Shown one piece after another: positions 52,791-61,505 of a DNA stretch of 62,851 nucleotides. Position numbers and translations under genes: made by a program. Source of the DNA: Streptococcus mitis subsp. hohhotensis (GTDB taxonomy: Bacteria > Bacillota > Bacilli > Lactobacillales > Streptococcaceae). The stretch lies in contig NZ_JAIRCA020000011.1 of NCBI RefSeq assembly GCF_020089495.2, forward strand, positions 3,114 to 65,964. Reading direction: 5' to 3'. The notes beneath the pieces were generated by a model. It worked only from the letters and a program-made list of their open reading frames with translations, was not told where the DNA came from and ran no database searches. The stretch's first letter is position 1. The number at the start of each line of letters is the position of its first letter.

Positions 52791-52814
52791 GGCTAGGTAA
52801 ACAGATTTTAAAAT

Positions 52815-52863
52815 GATAAAAACGCATCCTATCAGGTTTGAGCTCGATAGGATGCGTTTTATC
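52815..52863. terminator. Bidirectional terminator between yidD and piuA
   Basis: An 18-bp stem, GATAAAAACGCATCCTATC against GATAGGATGCGTTTTATC (one bulged A), with a 12-nt loop; A-rich and T-rich flanks let it serve both convergent operons. Confidence 0.93.
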
Positions 52864-52893
52864 ATGTAAAGATGTGATTGAGTTTAAAGTAGC

Positions 52894-53859
52894 TTATTTC
52901 AAGGCTTTTTGTGCGTCTTCAATCATGAGTTTTGTTGATTCAAGTCCGCCTCCGCTTAGATACCAGAGATCTGGTGTTAGTTGGATAATCTTACCGTTTT
53001 TAGCGGCAGGAGTTTCAGCGATGAGGGCATTTTCTAGGACGCCGTCGTTGCTTGAGTTGTCCCCACCGATGGCAAGGGTACGGTTGATGACAAAAAGGAT
53101 GTCAGGATTGATTTCTTTGACACTTTCAAAGCTGACTTCTTGTCCGTGGCGAGAGTCTGCAAATTGAGTATCTGTTGGCTTGAATTTCAAGGTTTGGTAC
53201 AAGAAAGAGAAACGAGATTGGGCACCAAAGGCAGCCATTTTCCCTTCGTTGAGGAGGATAGCAAGGGCTTTCTTGTCAGAACTTTCGTTTTTAGTTGCGA
53301 CTTCTTGGATGCTCTTGTCTAGCTTGGCCAATTCTTCCTTGGCTTTCTGTGTACCAGTTTCGCCGAAGGCACTTGCTAAGTACTCAATGTTGGTCTTAGT
53401 TGAAGTCCAGTAGTCGTCCTTGCTTGCTTGGAAGAGAACAGTCGGAGCGATTTCGTTGAACTTATCTACGAATTTTTGGGTACGTGGTGAAGCGATAATT
53501 AGGTCTGGTTCAAGAGCAGCAAGGGCTTCTAGGTCTGGCTCAACCATAGAACCAACATTTTTAACTTTTCCAGCTAGGTCTTTAAGATAAGTCGGAACAG
53601 TTTTTGTAGGCATTCCCACGATATTCTTTTCAAAACCTAAAGCGCGAACAGTATCGGCAGCACCAAGGTCAAAGGTAACAATTTTTTCAGGAACTTTTGA
53701 AAGTTTGACTTCGTCTAGTGAACTTTTAATGGTTACCTCTGTTGGAGCAGAGCTACTTGACTCCGTCTTACTAGTGCTTGAGTTTGTACTACATGCACCA
53801 AGTAGGAGCAAGAAGCTGGCCGCTAGGGCAGTGAGATAAAATTTAAGGGATGTTTTCAT
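52894..53859 (-). CDS. piuA: Iron-compound ABC transporter substrate-binding lipoprotein PiuA
   Basis: A 321-residue lipoprotein of the periplasmic-binding class III (FecB/BtuF) fold. The signal peptide ends LLGAC (Cys about residue 23). VPEKIVTFDLGAADTVRALGFEKNIVG, LAALEPDLIIASPRTQKFVDKF and SRHGQEVSFESVKEINPDILFVINRTLAIGG closely match what I recall of pneumococcal PiuA, which binds heme or ferric siderophore-like ligands. It is the last gene of its operon, 95 nt after piuD. Confidence 0.92.
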   Translation of the reverse strand: MKTSLKFYLTALAASFLLLLGACSTNSSTSKTESSSSAPTEVTIKSSLDEVKLSKVPEKIVTFDLGAADTVRALGFEKNIVGMPTKTVPTYLKDLAGKVKNVGSMVEPDLEALAALEPDLIIASPRTQKFVDKFNEIAPTVLFQASKDDYWTSTKTNIEYLASAFGETGTQKAKEELAKLDKSIQEVATKNESSDKKALAILLNEGKMAAFGAQSRFSFLYQTLKFKPTDTQFADSRHGQEVSFESVKEINPDILFVINRTLAIGGDNSSNDGVLENALIAETPAAKNGKIIQLTPDLWYLSGGGLESTKLMIEDAQKALK

Positions 53860-53954
53860 AATTTCTCCTTTTTAAAATGTGATAACGATTTAAGGAGTCT
53901 CTTGGTCTTATTGACTAAGAGACTGAAGGTTCTCTAACTTGAACTTCTATGTTA

Positions 53955-54707
53955 TTAGCTATAGATACAGATCTTTTTGCCATTGATGTTAGCCAGCGTG
54001 ATGGGAATCTCATAAAGTTGACTGAGCAGGTCAGCCTGCATGATTTGATTGGTTGTTCCCTTGCTAAAGACTTGACCGTCCTTGAAGGCGACAATTTCAT
54101 CCGCATACTGGCTGGCCATGTTGATATCGTGGAGAACGATGATAATGGTCTTGCCGAGCTCTGACACCAGTCGCTTGAGAATCTGCATCATGCTGACGCT
54201 TTGCTTGATATCGAGATTGTTGAGTGGTTCGTCTAGCAAGATAAAGTCTGTATCCTGGGCCAGTACCATAGCGATAAAGACCCGTTGGAGCTGGCCTCCA
54301 GACAGGCTATCGATGTAACGGTCTTTTAAGTTGGTCAGTTCTAGATAGGTCAGGGTTTCTCGGATTTTTTCCCAATCTTCTGGTCTCAGTCGACCTCGAC
54401 TGTAAGGAAAACGTCCAAAACTGACCAGTTCTTCAACAGTCAATTTGGCTTGGTAATTGATTTTCTGCTTTAGGATAGTCAGTTCTTGAGCCAGTTCTTG
54501 TGAATTCCAACTCTCGATTTCACGACCTTTGATACTGAGAATTCCCTGATCTTTCTTGGTCAGTCTGCTCATGATGGAGAGGAGAGTTGATTTTCCAGCA
54601 CCATTTGGACCAATGAAGGCTGTCAGTTTCTGAGGACTGACCTCAAGCGAAATGCCTTGCAAAATATCCTGTTTTTGAATGGATTTGTCAATGTTTTCCA
54701 GTTTCAC
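53955..54707 (-). CDS. piuD: Iron ABC transporter ATP-binding protein PiuD
   Basis: A 250-residue FecE-type ATPase: Walker A GPNGAGKSTLLS, Q-loop ILKQK, signature LSGGQLQRVFIAM, Walker B FILLDEPLNNLD and switch VLHDINMA. It overlaps piuC by 4 nt. It energises ferric-complex import. Confidence 0.93.
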   Translation of the reverse strand: MKLENIDKSIQKQDILQGISLEVSPQKLTAFIGPNGAGKSTLLSIMSRLTKKDQGILSIKGREIESWNSQELAQELTILKQKINYQAKLTVEELVSFGRFPYSRGRLRPEDWEKIRETLTYLELTNLKDRYIDSLSGGQLQRVFIAMVLAQDTDFILLDEPLNNLDIKQSVSMMQILKRLVSELGKTIIIVLHDINMASQYADEIVAFKDGQVFSKGTTNQIMQADLLSQLYEIPITLANINGKKICIYS

Positions 54708-55660
54708 TGACGCGCCCTCCTGTATAGTAAGATAAAGAATAAGAGCCCCCCAACACTCTCAATGATCATGCTGATTCGAATTTCCAGTGCAAAGACTCGT
54801 TCAATCAGGGCTTGTCCCAAGGTCAAACTGATAAATCCGATCAGAATGGCTACGATAAAGAGTATCTTGTGCTGATAGTCTTTGACAATCAGGTAGGTGA
54901 GGTTAGCCAGCATAAAGCCGAAGAAGGCCATAGGTCCTACCAAGGCAGTGGCAGTTGAGGTCAAAAGCACGATACCCCAGAGGAGTTCTCTCTGTTCTTT
55001 TTCCACATCGAGCCCCAATATTTGAGCCGTTGCTCTTTGCAGGTGCAAGACATCCAGAATAACTGCTTTTCGAAAGAAAAAGATGGTCAAAGCGAGGATG
55101 ATTAGAGAACCGATGGCTAGGATGGAAGTGTTGAGATGTTGAAAGGAGGCAAAGAGACTGTTCTGCAGTTTATCGTATTCGTTTGGATCCATCAGGACCT
55201 GAAGGAAGGTACTGATATTTCGAAAGAGACTTCCGAGTGCTAGACAGATTAGCAGGATGAAGACCAGGTCGTGTTTTATCAGTGTCTTCAAGTAGCCTTG
55301 CAAGGCAAGAAAGAAGAGGGATTGAAGCAGAAGCAAAACTAGGAATTCTAAGATAGGGGACTTGCCAAGTTGAAGAAACTTGCTTTCAAAAATCAGTAGT
55401 AGGGTTTGCAGTAGGACGTAGAAGGATTCGATTCCTAAAATACTAGGTGTCAGGAAGCGATTTTCCGTCAGGGTTTGAAAACTAATGGTCGAAATCCCAG
55501 TCGCGATAGCTACCAAGAGATAAACGATGATTTTTTGGGAACGCAACTTCCAAGCAAAGGCTGACAAGTGAGTGATGGGCCAAAAGTAGAGAAGACAAGC
55601 TCCGATGGCAAGAATAATGATAATCCAGAAGAGCTTAGTATGTTTGCTTTTAGACTGCAT
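54704..55660 (-). CDS. piuC: Iron ABC transporter permease PiuC
   Basis: A 318-residue FecCD-type permease with about nine helices (FWIIIILAIGACLLYFW at the N terminus; ALVGPMAFFGFMLANLTYLIVKDYQHKILFIVAILIGF near the C terminus). ATG 55660 lies inside the end of piuB, preceded by a GGGGACG-type weak ribosome site; the longer frame is ignored. Divergent from the other permease in sequence, as normal for heterodimers. Confidence 0.9.
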   Translation of the reverse strand: MQSKSKHTKLFWIIIILAIGACLLYFWPITHLSAFAWKLRSQKIIVYLLVAIATGISTISFQTLTENRFLTPSILGIESFYVLLQTLLLIFESKFLQLGKSPILEFLVLLLLQSLFFLALQGYLKTLIKHDLVFILLICLALGSLFRNISTFLQVLMDPNEYDKLQNSLFASFQHLNTSILAIGSLIILALTIFFFRKAVILDVLHLQRATAQILGLDVEKEQRELLWGIVLLTSTATALVGPMAFFGFMLANLTYLIVKDYQHKILFIVAILIGFISLTLGQALIERVFALEIRISMIIESVGGLLFFILLYRRARQ

Positions 55661-56609
55661 CTTTTCGTCCCCCTCTCCAGAGAAGTAGGATAAAGACGAG
55701 GCTACCAATGATTCCTAGTAGAAGACTGACAGACAGCTCATAGGGTCGAATCAGAACTCGGGATAGGATATCGCAAACCAGAACTAAATTGGCACCGACC
55801 AGTGCGACGATGAGTTTGGTTTGACTTAGATTATCTCCATAGTGCTTGCGAACAAGATTGGGAACGATGACCCCGAGAAATGGCAAGCCACCCACAGTAA
55901 TCATGGTAACACTAGTCGTTAGCGCCACCAGAAAGAGGGCCAGTTTTTCAAGCAGGGAGTAGGAAATCCCCAAACTTTCGCTGGTTTCTTTCCCTAAATT
56001 CATGATGGTAAAGGTTTGGGATAATTTCCAAACGGCTATCAGGATAATGAGCCCTAAGAAGAGCCACTCATACTGATGGGTCTGAATCATGGAGAAGGAG
56101 CCCTGGGTCCAGGCGGTCATACTCTGAACCAGATTGAAACGGTAGGCGATAACTTCTGTCACAGAACCGATAATTCCACTATAGATGATCCCAATCAGAG
56201 GCAACATCCATCTTTCCTTTATAGTAAAAATGGTCATAAAGGCTAGGAAGAAGAGGGTAAATACGATGGATGAAACAAAAGCAAAGAGCATCTTTTGGGT
56301 CAGACTAGCAGACGGAAAGACAAAGAGGCTCAGTACCATTCCCAGTTTGGCAGCTTCAGTGGTTCCAACTGTACTCGGAGCAGCAAACTGATTTTGAGTG
56401 ATGGTCTGCATGAGCAGTCCGGCCATACTCATACTAGAGGCGGTCAGAAGAATGCTGATAGTTCTTGGAAGACGGGACTCCTGAAAGAGAAGCCAGGTCT
56501 GCTGGTCGAAAGCAAAGAGCTTTTCCCATGAAAAATCACTGGTCCCAATGCTAATAGAGAGAAAGATTAGGAGTAGAAGTAAGCCAATTAAATAATGAGA
56601 AAGTTTCAT
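55650..56609 (-). CDS. piuB: Iron ABC transporter permease PiuB
   Basis: A 319-residue FecCD-type permease: ESRLPRTISILLTASSMSMAGLLMQTITQNQFAAPSTVGTTEAAKLG and GLPFLGVIVPNLVRKHYGDNLSQT are family signatures. ATG 56609 has AAGGATGGGG upstream. It is the first gene of piuBCDA; a TTGACA-17-TACAGT promoter lies upstream. Confidence 0.92.
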   Translation of the reverse strand: MKLSHYLIGLLLLLIFLSISIGTSDFSWEKLFAFDQQTWLLFQESRLPRTISILLTASSMSMAGLLMQTITQNQFAAPSTVGTTEAAKLGMVLSLFVFPSASLTQKMLFAFVSSIVFTLFFLAFMTIFTIKERWMLPLIGIIYSGIIGSVTEVIAYRFNLVQSMTAWTQGSFSMIQTHQYEWLFLGLIILIAVWKLSQTFTIMNLGKETSESLGISYSLLEKLALFLVALTTSVTMITVGGLPFLGVIVPNLVRKHYGDNLSQTKLIVALVGANLVLVCDILSRVLIRPYELSVSLLLGIIGSLVFILLLWRGGRKDAV

Positions 56610-56658
56610 ACCCCATCCTTTCAAATAGATTTGGTATCGAAAGATACCCGCGGATATT

Positions 56659-56687
56659 ACTGTAACACGATTTCTTTAATCTGTCAA
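56659..56687 (-). promoter_or_regulatory. piuBCDA promoter
   Basis: Minus strand: TTGACA (56687-56682), 17-nt spacer, TACAGT (56664-56659), about 50 nt before piuB. A small hairpin GGTATC-TTTC-GATACC lies in the leader. No clear Fur box was recognised. Confidence 0.7.
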
Positions 56688-56717
56688 TAAATTTTCTGAC
56701 AATTTAATGAATAAAAC

Positions 56718-56745
56718 AAGGAGAGAGCGCCAAGGCTTTCTCCTT
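56718..56745 (-). terminator. galE terminator
   Basis: AAGGAGAGAG pairs with CTTTCTCCTT (one G-U), 8-nt loop; on the minus strand it follows the galE stop and precedes GTTTTA. Confidence 0.78.
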
Positions 56746-56752
56746 TGTTATC

Positions 56753-57751
56753 CTATTCCAAAATGTTTTTGCCTTCTTTAACACGCCAACGATAATCTGA
56801 TAAAATAATATCTTCGAGGGAGTAGCTAGCCTTCCAATCAAGATATTTTTTAGCTTTTGATGCGTCTGCTAGGACGCTAGCTGGGTCACCAGCACGGCGA
56901 GCAACAATTTCGTGTGGTATTTTTTGATTCAGTAATTCTTCAGCAGTTTTAAAGATTTCTTTGACGGTATAGCCTTTTTCAGTTCCTAAGTTAAAGATTT
57001 GAGAAGAACTGTCTTCTTGAAATAGGTAGTTCATTCCTTTAACATGAGCCTGTGCAAGATCCAAGACATGAATGTAATCTCGAATACATGAACCATCACG
57101 TGTATCGTAGTCATCTCCAAATATTTTCAGGCGATCATTTTGTCCCAATGCGGTCTTGTTGATATTTGGAATGATATGAGTTGGATTTTTCACGCGCAGA
57201 CCGTTTGAAGCATCCATTTCAGCCCCAGCAACATTAAAGTAACGGAAAATGACATATTTCCAATCGTAGCGATTGGCCATCCAGTAAATCATTCGTTCAC
57301 CCATCAGTTTTGTTTCTGCATAAGGGTTGACAGGGTCGAGCAGGGTATCTTCAGTTGCCGGCTTGTCAATACAGTTATTACCATAGAGGGAAGCAGTCGA
57401 AGAGAACATGATTTTTTGAATGCCAACTTCAGATAAGACTTTGAGAACTTGGTTCATACCAGCAACATTGGCAGTGAAGTATTTACTTGGATTTTCAATA
57501 CTTTCGCTCACAACAATTTCACCTGCACAATGAAGAACAGCATCAATCTGATTTTCTTCTAAGTAAGCTTTTAGGGCACTAGCATCATAAACATCTAGTT
57601 GCTTAAAGCTAGCATGACTATCCACAGCCGCTCGATTTCCTGTAGAGAGATTATCTAGAACATGTACCTGATAGCCAGCATTTAAAAGAGCCTTAACGGT
57701 ATGGGAGCCAATGTAGCCAGCTCCACCTGTAACAAGAATTGTTTTGGTCAT
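56753..57751 (-). CDS. galE: UDP-glucose 4-epimerase
   Basis: A 332-residue short-chain dehydrogenase-type epimerase. VTGGAGYIGSHTV (NAD binding), the HCAGEIVVSES segment, SSTASLYGN and YAETK (catalytic Tyr/Lys about 148/152), RYFNVAGA, TRDGSCIRDYIHVLDLA. It interconverts UDP-glucose and UDP-galactose for galactose use and surface glycans. Monocistronic on the minus strand. Confidence 0.95.
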   Translation of the reverse strand: MTKTILVTGGAGYIGSHTVKALLNAGYQVHVLDNLSTGNRAAVDSHASFKQLDVYDASALKAYLEENQIDAVLHCAGEIVVSESIENPSKYFTANVAGMNQVLKVLSEVGIQKIMFSSTASLYGNNCIDKPATEDTLLDPVNPYAETKLMGERMIYWMANRYDWKYVIFRYFNVAGAEMDASNGLRVKNPTHIIPNINKTALGQNDRLKIFGDDYDTRDGSCIRDYIHVLDLAQAHVKGMNYLFQEDSSSQIFNLGTEKGYTVKEIFKTAEELLNQKIPHEIVARRAGDPASVLADASKAKKYLDWKASYSLEDIILSDYRWRVKEGKNILE

Positions 57752-58046
57752 GATTTTTTCCTTTTCCTATTTTTGTACTATTTTAAAGAAAGAAGAAGGT
57801 AAAGTCAATTATTTTCTGCAGATTTCATGAAAAAACTGAACAAATATAGCATTGAATTGTTTTTTGTTTGGGGAATTAATGATTTGGTTAATCTTGGAAT
57901 AGTTCTTAGATTTCACCTCACATGTAAGAGGATACGATCTTTTTCTAAGGTACCGCAAGAATACGATACTAATTTAGAAATCCACCTTTCCGCTATCCTT
58001 CTCCTATAAAAAGTGGTAAAATGGATGAAAGAAAGAAGGAACTGAA
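57752..58046. other. Intergenic region galE-pepA
   Basis: 295 bp between divergent genes. A 60-codon frame at 57827-58009 has no ribosome site or recognisable family and is not called. The pepA end holds an extended -10 TGGTAAAAT about 30 nt before the pepA start, with AAGGAA as ribosome site. Confidence 0.5.
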
Positions 58047-59111
58047 ATGACAACATTATTTTCAAAAATCAAAGAAGTAACAGAACTTGCTGCGATCTCA
58101 GGTCATGAAGCACCTGTCCGTGCTTATCTTCGTGAAAAGTTGACACCGCACGTGGATGAAGTGGTGACAGATGGCTTGGGTGGTATTTTCGGAATTAAAC
58201 ATTCAGAAGCTGCAGATGCGCCGCGCGTCTTGGTCGCTTCTCACATGGATGAAGTTGGTTTTATGGTCAGCGAGATTAAGCCAGACGGTACCTTCCGTGT
58301 CGTAGAAATCGGTGGCTGGAACCCCATGGTGGTTAGCAGCCAACGTTTCAAACTCTTGACTCGTGATGGTCGTGAAATTCCTGTGATTTCGGGGTCTGTC
58401 CCTCCACATTTGACTCGCGGAAAGGGTGGACCAACTATGCCAGCTATTTCAGATATCGTCTTTGATGGCGGTTTTGCGGACAAGGCTGAGGCAGAAAGTT
58501 TTGGCATCCGTCCTGGCGACACCATCGTACCAGATAGCTCTGCAATCTTGACAGCCAATGAAAAAAATATCATATCAAAAGCTTGGGATAACCGTTACGG
58601 GGTTCTCATGGTGAGCGAGTTGGCGGAAGCTCTGTCAGGTCAAAAACTTGGCAATGAACTCTATCTTGGCTCTAACGTCCAAGAAGAAGTTGGTCTCCGC
58701 GGTGCTCATACATCTACAACCAAGTTTGATCCAGAAGTCTTCCTAGCAGTGGATTGCTCACCAGCAGGTGATGTTTATGGCGGTCAAGGCAAGATTGGGG
58801 ATGGAACCTTGATTCGTTTCTACGACCCAGGTCACTTGCTTCTACCAGGAATGAAGGATTTCCTTTTGACAACGGCTGAAGAAGCTGGTATCAAGTACCA
58901 ATACTACTGTGGTAAAGGCGGAACAGATGCTGGCGCAGCTCATCTGAAAAATGGTGGTGTCCCATCTACAACAATCGGTGTTTGCGCTCGTTATATCCAT
59001 TCTCACCAAACCCTCTATGCAATGGATGACTTCTTAGAAGCTCAAGCTTTCTTGCAAGCCTTGGTGAAAAAATTGGATCGTTCAACAGTTGATTTGATTA
59101 AAAATTATTAA
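58047..59111 (+). CDS. pepA: Glutamyl aminopeptidase (M42 family)
   Basis: A 354-residue M42 metallopeptidase that removes N-terminal Glu/Asp from peptides, complementing the Ami oligopeptide importer. Metal-binding and catalytic segments: VASHMDEVGFMVSEI, ISKAWDNRYGV, SNVQEEVGLRGA, AVDCSPAGD, KGGTDAGAAH and CARYIHSHQTLYAMDD. Full length. Confidence 0.94.
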   Translation: MTTLFSKIKEVTELAAISGHEAPVRAYLREKLTPHVDEVVTDGLGGIFGIKHSEAADAPRVLVASHMDEVGFMVSEIKPDGTFRVVEIGGWNPMVVSSQRFKLLTRDGREIPVISGSVPPHLTRGKGGPTMPAISDIVFDGGFADKAEAESFGIRPGDTIVPDSSAILTANEKNIISKAWDNRYGVLMVSELAEALSGQKLGNELYLGSNVQEEVGLRGAHTSTTKFDPEVFLAVDCSPAGDVYGGQGKIGDGTLIRFYDPGHLLLPGMKDFLLTTAEEAGIKYQYYCGKGGTDAGAAHLKNGGVPSTTIGVCARYIHSHQTLYAMDDFLEAQAFLQALVKKLDRSTVDLIKNY

Positions 59112-59132
59112 ACCATAAGGGAGGTGGTAGGG

Positions 59133-59430
59133 ATGGTAGAACCAAACCTAGAAAGCCTTATAAAAGATCTTTACAATCATGCTCGACAAGATTTGAGTGA
59201 AGATTTAGTTGCTGCTCTCCTAGAGACAGCATCTAAAACTGCCTACTACAAATGAGCAATTGCTGGCAGTCCGTCTCTCAGGCCTGGTCAATCGTGAATT
59301 GCTCAAGAATCCTAGACATCCGGCACCTGAGTTGCTCAACTTGGCTCGCTTTATCAAAAGAGAAGAAGCTAAGTACAGAGGAACTGCGGCTTCTGCGCTT
59401 ATGTACGGGGAGTTCTTTAAAATGCTTTGA
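59133..59430 (+). pseudogene. Frameshifted bacteriocin immunity protein
   Basis: The frame opens MVEPNLESLIKDLYNHARQD with AGGGAGG upstream and runs to TGA at 59253. From TCTAAA (about 59232) the +1 frame continues as LPTTNEQLLAVRLSGLVNRE, then NPRHPAPELLNLARFIKREEAKYR to TGA at 59430. One extra A in TCTAAAACTGCC explains the break. Together the halves make about 98 residues, the size and helical pattern of EntA/PncE-type bacteriocin immunity proteins. No bacteriocin gene is adjacent. Confidence 0.72.
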
Positions 59431-59453
59431 TTCCATTGTGAATCAAAGCATTT
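59420..59453 (+). terminator. Terminator after the immunity pseudogene
   Basis: AAATGCTTTGATTC (59420-59433) pairs perfectly with GAATCAAAGCATTT (59440-59453), loop CATTGT, then TTC. Confidence 0.88.
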
Positions 59454-59529
59454 TTCTATATGGTAGAAAAGCAATTCTTGGTTAGGAAAAGAAAAAAGCC
59501 ATCCAATTTAGGATAGCTTCTTGGTTCTT

Positions 59530-59635
59530 ATACTCAATGAAAATCAAAGAGCAAACTAGGAAACTAGCCGCAGGCTGTACTTGAGTACGGCAAGGTGACG
59601 TTGACGTGGTTTGAATTTGATTATCGAAGAGCATT
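59530..59635 (-). repeat. BOX element, A-C type, at the end of the Na/Pi cotransporter gene
   Basis: Plus strand ATACTCAATGAAAATCAAAG through GTGACGTTGACGTGGTTTG to TATCGAAGAGCAT, a boxA-boxC pair without boxB read on the minus strand. Its boxA end abuts or overlaps the stop codon of the minus-strand gene (59634-59636). Confidence 0.9.
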
Positions 59636-61265
59636 AGATTTGTTCAGCGATGACCTTTTCAGCCAGATTCATAGCATGGTCTGATACACGAGTGTAGTGG
59701 GAAACAATATCGATAAAGTTGACCCCAGCTTGCGTTGAACACTCGCCCTTGTTGAGGCGTTTGATGTGAGTCTTTCTGAGAACACGTTCCATATTGTTGA
59801 TTTCTTTATGGCGTTCAATCAGACTTTGAGCTTTTTCAATATCATTGTTTTCTACGCTGTCAAGGGCATCCTTGATAAAGCCAGTGGTCTTTTGATAGAT
59901 ATCAGCTAATTCCTGCAAAGCAGCTTCAGAGAACTCAACATTTTTACGTTGAAGATAGTCGGTCAGATTGATTAGCGCTTCTGCGTGGTCCCCAATCCGT
60001 TCCAAATCACGGGATGAATCCAGGATGTTGGTCAGCACTTCACTTTCTTTCTGGCTAAGGGCCTCACTTGAAAGAGTAATAAGGTAACGAGTCAATTTTT
60101 CATCAATGGTATTGATGGCTTCTTCCGTCTTGTGGCCTTTTTCAGCAACCTTTTCATTGAGGTCAATGATGTAGTTGTATGAAAGGTCAAAGGCTTTGGA
60201 AGCATAATTTCCCAAGTGAAGGAGTTCTTTTTTGGCATTTCCGAGAGCGATTGATGGAGCTTGTTTAATCAAATGCTCATCAAGATAAAGTGGTTCGTAC
60301 TTGACAACTTCATCTTCACCAGGGATGAGCTTAGTTACAAAGTAGGCCAAGGCTCCGATGAATGGAAATTGTACAATGGTGTTACTTACGTTAAAGGCAC
60401 CATGAGAGAAGGCGATGGTCATCTCAGGAGAGAGGTGAAGGAGTGCCTGGAAGTACTCAATCATTGACGTAAATGGGCCTAATAAGATTAAGCAAAGGAT
60501 AGTCCCTAAAACGTTAAAGGTAACGTGGGTTGCAGCAACACGTTTCGCAGAGACATTGGCTCCAGCTGCCGCGATGATAACGGTTAGGGTTGTCCCGATA
60601 TTATCTCCGAAGAGAACTGGTAGCGAACCTTTAAGGTCAAGGAACCCACCTGCATAGAGACCTTGCAAAATCCCAATTGTCGCAGAAGAAGCCTGGATGA
60701 GGACGGTAATCACTGCACCAGCAAAAACTCCCAAAATAGGATTTTGTCCCAAGGTTACCATATATTCCTTGAATTGTGGTAAATCTTTAAGCGGACTCAT
60801 ACCGGCACTGATGAGGTTGAGGGCGTAGAAGATTCCCCCTACACCAAACAGGATGCGCCCAATATTGTTTGCTGTTCTGTTTTTTGTAAAGAAGAGGAAC
60901 ATGGTCCCAAGGAAAATCAGGGGTAAAGCATACTCGCCAAGTTTGAAACCGATGATAAAGGAAGTAACGGTGGTTCCGATGTTGGCTCCCATGATAATTC
61001 CGATAGCCTGTCTAAGAGTGAGAAGACTAGCGCTGACCAGTCCAACCGTGATAACTGTAACCCCTGTACTTGACTGAATCAGGGCAGTCACGACAATCCC
61101 AACTAGAACACCTAAAAAGGGATTGCTGGTGTACTTGTCAATGTAAAAACGAAGGCGGTCTCCAGCAGCTTGTTGCAAACCGTCTCCCATGGTCTTGATA
61201 CTATATAAAAATAGTCCCAGACCACCTAAAAAGTGAAATAAAATTTCCTGCCAATTAATGGACAT
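59634..61265 (-). CDS. Na/Pi cotransporter family protein with PhoU-like domain
   Basis: A 543-residue protein. The N-terminal 310 residues hold two inverted membrane repeats with the NptA-type QSSTGVTVITVG and QASSATIGILQG motifs (FLGGLGLFLYSIKTMGDGLQ; GANIGTTVTSFIIG; GDNIGTTLTVIIA). The C-terminal 200 residues are a PhoU-like helical domain (LIERHKEINNMERVLRKTHIKRLNKG). It probably imports phosphate or exports a linked ion; the exact substrate is not known. AAAGGA-type site upstream of the start. Confidence 0.9.
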   Translation of the reverse strand: MSINWQEILFHFLGGLGLFLYSIKTMGDGLQQAAGDRLRFYIDKYTSNPFLGVLVGIVVTALIQSSTGVTVITVGLVSASLLTLRQAIGIIMGANIGTTVTSFIIGFKLGEYALPLIFLGTMFLFFTKNRTANNIGRILFGVGGIFYALNLISAGMSPLKDLPQFKEYMVTLGQNPILGVFAGAVITVLIQASSATIGILQGLYAGGFLDLKGSLPVLFGDNIGTTLTVIIAAAGANVSAKRVAATHVTFNVLGTILCLILLGPFTSMIEYFQALLHLSPEMTIAFSHGAFNVSNTIVQFPFIGALAYFVTKLIPGEDEVVKYEPLYLDEHLIKQAPSIALGNAKKELLHLGNYASKAFDLSYNYIIDLNEKVAEKGHKTEEAINTIDEKLTRYLITLSSEALSQKESEVLTNILDSSRDLERIGDHAEALINLTDYLQRKNVEFSEAALQELADIYQKTTGFIKDALDSVENNDIEKAQSLIERHKEINNMERVLRKTHIKRLNKGECSTQAGVNFIDIVSHYTRVSDHAMNLAEKVIAEQI

Positions 61266-61460
61266 TTCTTTTTCCTCCGAAAAATAATAACGGAATTTCT
61301 CCTATTCTATTTTAAAGGATAAAAGTAAATCTAACAAGTATTAAGCTAAGATTTTAGAAAGAAAATTCGTTAGAAAAAGTAAAAAATAATATACTCTAGC
61401 ATGTCACAAAGATTAAATATCGAAAAATCTTGTGAAATCTTTCCTTATATTTCCAAAGTG

Positions 61461-61469
61461 TGATATAAT
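61461..61469 (+). promoter_or_regulatory. pgk promoter (extended -10)
   Basis: TGATATAAT (TATAAT at 61464-61469), 36 nt before the pgk ATG. No strong -35. Confidence 0.7.
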
Positions 61470-61505
61470 AGTTTCGAATAAAATAAATAAAGGGGTTTTT
61501 GTAAC

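Noticed and set aside
57827..58009. 60-codon ORF between galE and pepA
   Set aside because: No ribosome site, no recognised family, odd composition; treated as chance.
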